DNA of 64,000 bases, from assembly GCF_017498085.1 (NCBI RefSeq), contig NZ_JAGBKM010000005.1, positions 1 to 64,000 on the forward strand, written 5' to 3'. Numbering within the stretch: position 1 is the first letter of the stretch; every line of letters starts with the position of its first letter. The translations under genes were made by a program, and so were the position numbers. The notes under the pieces were generated by a model that was not told where the DNA came from, ran no database searches, and saw nothing but the letters and a program-made list of their open reading frames with translations. The stretch comes from Psychrobacter coccoides. Lineage in GTDB: Bacteria > Pseudomonadota > Gammaproteobacteria > Pseudomonadales > Moraxellaceae. Below, one piece after another: positions 59,694 through 64,000 of this stretch.

Positions 59694-60710
59694 GTGCTTT
59701 TAAGTATTTTTAAATATAAGGCAGTTATTTTGTTAAGTATATTACTAGTCAGCGATGACTTGACGTCTTTAGCAATGAAGAATGAAACTTTAGTCAAAAC
59801 GAAAGAGAGTTATTTATCGTATCAGCTTTGGCGTCGAAAAAAACCCGACTTCATCCTTGTTGAATCTGCGTGGCGCGGACATAAAGACAAATGGCGCTAC
59901 AAGATCGCTAATTATCCAGATTATCCTGAGCGAACCAATGTCGAGTTGCGCAAGCTGTTAGAGCTGGCGGATAAATACAATATTCCTGCGGTATTTTGGA
60001 ATAAGGAAGATGGTGCTCACTTTAACCGTTTTATCGACTCTGCTAGTTTATTCAAATATATACTGACCGTTGATTCAAACTGTGTCGAACGTTATCGCTC
60101 TATATTAGGTAAGAGTGTAAAAGTAGGGGTGCTGCCCTTTGCTGTGCAGCCTAAGTTTCATCACCCCATAGACTTACCACCTCGTTATAACCAAAGCCTG
60201 TTTGTCGGCAGCTATAGCCATCATATCCATAGTGTACGCAAGCAATGGCAAGACATGGCATTTACCGCCGCTTCTCCCTATGGACTGACCATCGTCGATC
60301 GCAACTCTGATCGTAAGTCTGACGTCTATCGCTATCCTGATTTGCCCAATATGACCATCAAACCTGCCGTGCCTTACGACCAAACAGGTGAACTATTCAG
60401 ACAGTACTCACACTGCTTGAACGTCAATACCGTCACCGACTCTCCGAGTATGTTTTCTCGCCGTCTGATTGAGATTATGGCTTGCGGGCGTTTGGCAGTG
60501 ACCAATCCCAGTTTGGCCGTTAGTACCCGCTTTGAAGGGATGTGCGAAGTCATTGACAGTCGCGAGCAAGCAGATGAATTATTTGCGCAGCTGTCTAAAG
60601 GCTATACTAAAGAGCAGATAGAAATGATGCGCTATGCCAGTGACCATGTATTGCAAAATTACAATTATGATAAATGGTTGCAGAGCATTGTCGAGTTTAT
60701 TGAGTTATAG
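59694..60710 (+). CDS. CgeB-like glycosyltransferase, N terminus next to the IS
   Basis: 338 residues from GTG 59694; the IS right end is 33 bases upstream and an in-frame stop lies before the GTG. Family pattern: 'VSDDLTSLAM', 'KPDFILVESAWRGHKDKWRYKI' (in part), 'IPAVFWNKEDGAHFNRFIDSA' (in part), 'FKYILTVDSNCVERY', 'LPFAVQPKFHHPIDLPPRYN' (in part), 'SLFVGSY' and 'MFSRRLIEIMACGRLAVTNPS' (in part). This is the CgeB-like GT1-type domain. The first ~40 codons are AT-rich like the cargo, then codon use returns to the core type. The start may have been altered by the IS. Confidence 0.8.
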   Translation: MLLSIFKYKAVILLSILLVSDDLTSLAMKNETLVKTKESYLSYQLWRRKKPDFILVESAWRGHKDKWRYKIANYPDYPERTNVELRKLLELADKYNIPAVFWNKEDGAHFNRFIDSASLFKYILTVDSNCVERYRSILGKSVKVGVLPFAVQPKFHHPIDLPPRYNQSLFVGSYSHHIHSVRKQWQDMAFTAASPYGLTIVDRNSDRKSDVYRYPDLPNMTIKPAVPYDQTGELFRQYSHCLNVNTVTDSPSMFSRRLIEIMACGRLAVTNPSLAVSTRFEGMCEVIDSREQADELFAQLSKGYTKEQIEMMRYASDHVLQNYNYDKWLQSIVEFIEL

Positions 60711-60783
60711 TTACTTATCAGAATATATTCTATTTCCTTATTTATGTCCCTTTAACAAAGCCAATTAACATAGCCAAAAATTT

Positions 60784-61680
60784 ATGAAAAACATCACCCA
60801 CGCCGTTATCCCCGTCGCAGGCTTTGGTACCCGTATGCTGCCACTGTCCAAGTCCGTACCCAAAGAGCTGCTGCCATTGGGCAATCGTCCCGCCATTCAT
60901 TATGTGGTCGCAGAAGCCATCGCTGCCGGTATCAAGCACATCGTCCTCGTCAGCCATGCCCAAAAAGGCGCGATTGAAAACTACTTCGATATCAATGCCG
61001 AGCTTGATAATCAGCTTAGAGCCAAAGGCAAAGACACGCTGGCTGATAGTCTCAACTGGCTACCAGAAGATGTGACCGTATCGATGATACGTCAGGGTAA
61101 ACCCTTAGGTTTGGGTCATGCGGTATTGGCAGCGCGTCCCATCATTGGCGAGCACGACTTTGCCGTCATGCTGCCCGATGTAGTGCTTGACCCATACACC
61201 ACCGACATGAGCGTGGACAACCTCGCCTTTATGATGAATCAGTTTGCTGATGATGGGCACTCGCAGATATTGGTCGAGACCGTGGCGGATAAAGACGTGC
61301 ACAAGTACGGCATTGCCCAACTGCATGAAGCGCCTAACGATGACAGTGACGCTGCTAATGACAGCAATAACAATAAAAATGTAAACACCAGCTTTAAAGT
61401 GGCCGGCTTTGTCGAAAAGCCGAGCTTAATAGACGCACCTTCTAATTTGGCCGTGGTCGGGCGTTATGTGTTTAGCAATCGCATCTTTGATTATCTGGCG
61501 CAGACTACCGCCTCGGTCGGTGGCGAGATTCAGCTGACCGATGCCATCGATGCGCTGATCAGTGAGGATGGTGTCAATGTCACCACCATGCACGGCGACA
61601 GCTATGATGCTGGCGACATGCGCTCGTATATGCAAGCCTTTATCTACTTTGCCGAGCAGCAGTTGGCGAGTGGTGAGTAA
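60784..61680 (+). CDS. galU: UTP-glucose-1-phosphate uridylyltransferase
   Basis: 298 residues. 'VIPVAGFGTRMLPLSKSVPKEL' (given in part) is the nucleotide-binding signature with the catalytic Lys in KSVPKE; 'GLGHAVLAARP', 'FAVMLPDVVLD', 'GFVEKPSL' and 'VVGRYVF' follow, with 'GGEIQLTDAID' near the end. It makes UDP-glucose, feeding GalE. An Asn/Asp-rich insert ('APNDDSDAANDSNNNKN') sits at ~180-200 and is absent from typical GalU. No Shine-Dalgarno is clear. Confidence 0.95.
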   Translation: MKNITHAVIPVAGFGTRMLPLSKSVPKELLPLGNRPAIHYVVAEAIAAGIKHIVLVSHAQKGAIENYFDINAELDNQLRAKGKDTLADSLNWLPEDVTVSMIRQGKPLGLGHAVLAARPIIGEHDFAVMLPDVVLDPYTTDMSVDNLAFMMNQFADDGHSQILVETVADKDVHKYGIAQLHEAPNDDSDAANDSNNNKNVNTSFKVAGFVEKPSLIDAPSNLAVVGRYVFSNRIFDYLAQTTASVGGEIQLTDAIDALISEDGVNVTTMHGDSYDAGDMRSYMQAFIYFAEQQLASGE

Positions 61681-61736
61681 CGGATAGGTCGCCTATCAAT
61701 GGCCGATAATCAGCAGATAAATAGCCGGTGAATAAC

Positions 61737-63446
61737 ATGACAAATAACAGTCCGTATAGCGCATCATATAACGGCTCTTATAACTGCTCATATAAAAAGG
61801 CCCGCCACTCTGAGTACTGGCAACAACTGCAGGCACTGGCCCAGCAGCCATGGTCGCTGGCGCAGCTGTTTGCGCAGGATGATGAGCGTAGCCGCCGCTT
61901 TAGTTGCCACGCTGGGGCGCTATATATGGACTATAGCAAGCAGTGTATCGATGACAGCGTCTTATCCGGCCTATTGGGTCTCGCCGAGAGCTGTGAGCTG
62001 TCGGCTCGTATTCAGGCGCTGCTACAAGGGGCGATGGTCAATACCAGTGAGCAGCGTGCCGCCCTGCATACCGCCCTACGTCTGCCAGACACAGCAGCGC
62101 TACAAGTGGACGGGCAAGACGTGGTCGCTGACGTGCATCACAGTCTGGCGCAGGTGGCCAGACTCTCTGAGCGGGTGCGCAACGGCACGTGGCGAGGCTT
62201 CTCTGGTCAGGCCATCACTGACGTGGTCAATATCGGCGTCGGTGGTTCTGATCTGGGGCCATTGATGGCGACCACCGCCCTTGATGAGTGGGCAGATACC
62301 GACATCGAAGTGCATTTTGTCTCTAACATGGACGGCACGCAGCTGGATAATTTGCTCAAGCACCTCAATCCTGAAACCACCTTGTTTATCATCTCCTCCA
62401 AGTCGTTTGGCACCGTCGATACCTTGTCCAATGCTAGGACCGCCTTGTCATGGCTACTGGCCACCGCCGAGCGGCGAGCAGGGACGGAGGACAGCGTGCT
62501 GCGTCGGCACTTCATCGGCATCTCGGCCAATAGCGCTAAGATGAGCGCATGGGGCATTCACCCAGAGCATCAGCTGCAGCTGTGGGACTGGGTCGGTGGC
62601 CGCTTCTCGATGTGGTCAGCGATCGGCCTTGCGCTTGCCATTCGTATCGGTATGCCCAGGTTTAAAGAACTGCTGGCTGGAGCGCACAGTATGGACACCC
62701 ATTTTGCGCAAGCCGACTTTAGGGATAACTTACCGGTGCTATTGGGGCTGCTGGCGGTTTGGAACAGTACCTTTTTGCAGGTCAATGCCCATACCGTCTT
62801 GCCGTATGATGGTCGTCTCAGTTATTTGCCCAGCTACTTGACCCAGTTGGAGATGGAGAGTAACGGTAAGTCCGTGACTTTGCATGGTGACCATATCGAT
62901 TACGATACCTGTCCGATTCTATGGGGTGAGATTGGCTCCAACGCTCAGCATGCGTTTTATCAGCTGCTGCATCAAGGCACGCAGCAGGTGTCTTGCGACT
63001 TTATCGCCTGTGTGCGCCGCTATAGTGATAAAGTACAGAATGCGCCACTGCAGCAGCAGCATGAGCTGTCGCTGGCCAACTGTCTGGCACAAAGCCGGGT
63101 GCTGGCCTTTGGTAATGCCGCTATTGCAGAAGCGGCTGACGCTGGCAGTCATGACACCAGCGCTTCTGAGGCCGATAGGTATAAATACTATCGGGGCAAT
63201 CAGCCCTCGACCACCTTGCTGCTTGATGAGCTGACCCCGCACAGCTTAGGGGCCTTAGTGGCATTGTATGAGCATAAGGTCTATGTCATGGCCAGCATCT
63301 GGGATATCAACCCGTTTGATCAGTGGGGCGTGGAGATGGGCAAGCAGATGGCAGAGTCGGTACATCAGGCCATGCAGCACGAAGTGGCTGGTCAGTTTGA
63401 CAGCTCTACCGATCAGCTATTACAGCATATCAAACAGCTGTCGTAG
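61737..63446 (+). CDS. pgi: Glucose-6-phosphate isomerase
   Basis: About 569 residues from ATG 61737 (GTG 61728 possible). 'NIGVGGSDLGPLMATTAL', 'ISSKSFGTVDTLSNA', 'WDWVGGRFSMWSAIGL' (in part), 'QLEMESNGKSV' and the signature 'MASIWDINPFDQWGVEMGK' (in part, near the C terminus) are clear; the catalytic Glu lies in 'MESNGK'. It supplies fructose-6-phosphate/glucose-6-phosphate for sugar nucleotides. The first ~20 residues (Ser/Tyr/Asn-rich) are poorly conserved. The stop codon lies inside a dispersed repeat. Confidence 0.96.
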   Translation: MTNNSPYSASYNGSYNCSYKKARHSEYWQQLQALAQQPWSLAQLFAQDDERSRRFSCHAGALYMDYSKQCIDDSVLSGLLGLAESCELSARIQALLQGAMVNTSEQRAALHTALRLPDTAALQVDGQDVVADVHHSLAQVARLSERVRNGTWRGFSGQAITDVVNIGVGGSDLGPLMATTALDEWADTDIEVHFVSNMDGTQLDNLLKHLNPETTLFIISSKSFGTVDTLSNARTALSWLLATAERRAGTEDSVLRRHFIGISANSAKMSAWGIHPEHQLQLWDWVGGRFSMWSAIGLALAIRIGMPRFKELLAGAHSMDTHFAQADFRDNLPVLLGLLAVWNSTFLQVNAHTVLPYDGRLSYLPSYLTQLEMESNGKSVTLHGDHIDYDTCPILWGEIGSNAQHAFYQLLHQGTQQVSCDFIACVRRYSDKVQNAPLQQQHELSLANCLAQSRVLAFGNAAIAEAADAGSHDTSASEADRYKYYRGNQPSTTLLLDELTPHSLGALVALYEHKVYVMASIWDINPFDQWGVEMGKQMAESVHQAMQHEVAGQFDSSTDQLLQHIKQLS

Positions 63447-63605
63447 GGCGCATTCCATGCACCATCATAACAACGTTTGACAGGTACTGAGTTATCGTAG
63501 GCTGTGGCTTTAGCCCAGCATTTTGCTCTTGCGAAGGTTTGATTTGTAGGGCGCATTCCATGCACCATTATTGCAATGCTTGAACGATGCTTAGAAAGCA
63601 CCCTA
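63443..63605. repeat. Paired GTAGGGCGCATTCC direct repeats after pgi
   Basis: GTAGGGCGCATTCCATGCAC occurs at 63,443 and again at 63,546, 103 bases apart, with similar continuations (ACCATYAT..CAAYGYTTGA). Between them is a palindrome-rich segment GGCTGTGGCTTTAGCCCAGC. The first copy begins one base before the pgi stop codon, so the repeat supplies that TAG. Confidence 0.8.
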
Positions 63606-63670
63606 CACAAAAACTTAGTCTACGCTGTAGCGTTTGTAAAGTAAGCCGACCGTATTAAAAAGGATATAAG

Positions 63671-64000
63671 ATGTCTGTTCATCCAAGCCATGCTAATAAT
63701 AGTCATAATAAAATAAAAGCCTGCGTGATTATCGGACATAGTATCGAGGCCATTACTAGCGCCGTGGTGCTCGCCAGCCTCGGTCAGCTCGTGCATCTGT
63801 ATGCTGATCGTGAGCGGTTAGCGCAGCAGCTACAGCAATATGGTTTTGAGCATCATTTGCAGGCGCTGTGGCAGATGTATGAGCAGCAGCAGCAAATCGT
63901 CCCTCGGGCGCTGCCAGACAGCGCTGCGACCCTAATACAGGGCTATGACAGGGCACAACGCCTAGATTCGCGCCATGAGCAGCAGCCCACCGCAGCGCTT
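63671..64000 (+). CDS. Possible nucleotide-sugar dehydrogenase-like protein, N-terminal part
   Basis: Open at the right edge, 110 residues visible, no stop. AAAGGATATAAG gives a Shine-Dalgarno before the ATG. 'IKACVIIGHSIEAITSAVVLASLG' region (in part) looks like a Rossmann beta-alpha-beta at the position of UDP-sugar dehydrogenases, but the GxGxxG is replaced by GHSIEA. The rest is Gln/His/Leu-rich. Position after galU-pgi is where a UDP-glucose dehydrogenase often sits in related loci. Identity is uncertain. Confidence 0.4.
   Translation, partial: MSVHPSHANNSHNKIKACVIIGHSIEAITSAVVLASLGQLVHLYADRERLAQQLQQYGFEHHLQALWQMYEQQQQIVPRALPDSAATLIQGYDRAQRLDSRHEQQPTAAL

Overview
The window looks like chromosomal DNA of a Moraxellaceae gammaproteobacterium, most likely Psychrobacter. 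This rests on moderate-to-low G+C, a gltA // sdhCDAB-sucAB-lpd-sucCD block laid out as in Acinetobacter and Psychrobacter, the argH / algZ-algR-hemC-hemD order shared with pseudomonads, and a galE...galU-pgi surface-polysaccharide locus. The genus is an inference from gene content and order; no rRNA or tRNA gene was seen.

Layout. 1-1.5 kb: C-terminal end of a large repetitive Bap/VCBS-type adhesin. 1.8-31.3 kb: mainly housekeeping genes: glutaminase; a degenerate macro-domain protein; oligopeptidase A with a translationally coupled zinc ribbon; a bacterial eRF1-like (baeRF) protein; an EEP-fold hydrolase; a quinone-type oxidoreductase; AlkB, an alpha/beta hydrolase and an ABC exporter on one strand; an EamA transporter; class I aldolase; thiC behind a TPP riboswitch; YggX; argH; AlgZ/AlgR; hemC-hemD-hemX; a thioesterase; RibB with a dead GTP cyclohydrolase II domain; RarA; a Vgr-related metalloprotein. 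31.6-32.5 kb: a lipoprotein. 32.8-48.5 kb: the TCA block, with gltA divergent from sdhCDAB-sucA-sucB-lpd-sucC-sucD across a 1.4-kb spacer. 48.7-64 kb: a polysaccharide locus.

The polysaccharide locus makes UDP-sugars (GalE, WecB, WecC, GalU, Pgi) around an AT-rich cargo segment (about 51.9-59.8 kb). This encodes a tandem glycosyltransferase, an asparagine-synthetase-like ligase lacking the glutaminase cysteine, an SGNH esterase/acyltransferase-like protein, an IS630-family element and a CgeB-like glycosyltransferase. WecB and WecC imply UDP-ManNAcA as a precursor. The ligase is the best candidate for a carboxyl-amidation or aminoacylation step on such a uronic acid (inference). Composition changes inside wecC and inside the CgeB-like gene suggest the cargo was exchanged by homologous recombination in the flanks.

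The IS630-family element at 58.7-59.7 kb has terminal inverted repeats of the TATAGTCA(A/G)TT type. The same ends flank or start at least five short non-coding elements elsewhere (26.2, 31.35, 32.5, 34.2 and 46.1 kb), so a MITE family probably trans-mobilised by this transposase is scattered through the TCA and haem regions. A possible unannotated small RNA (promoter-like element about 34,748, terminator about 35,056) lies between gltA and sdhC.
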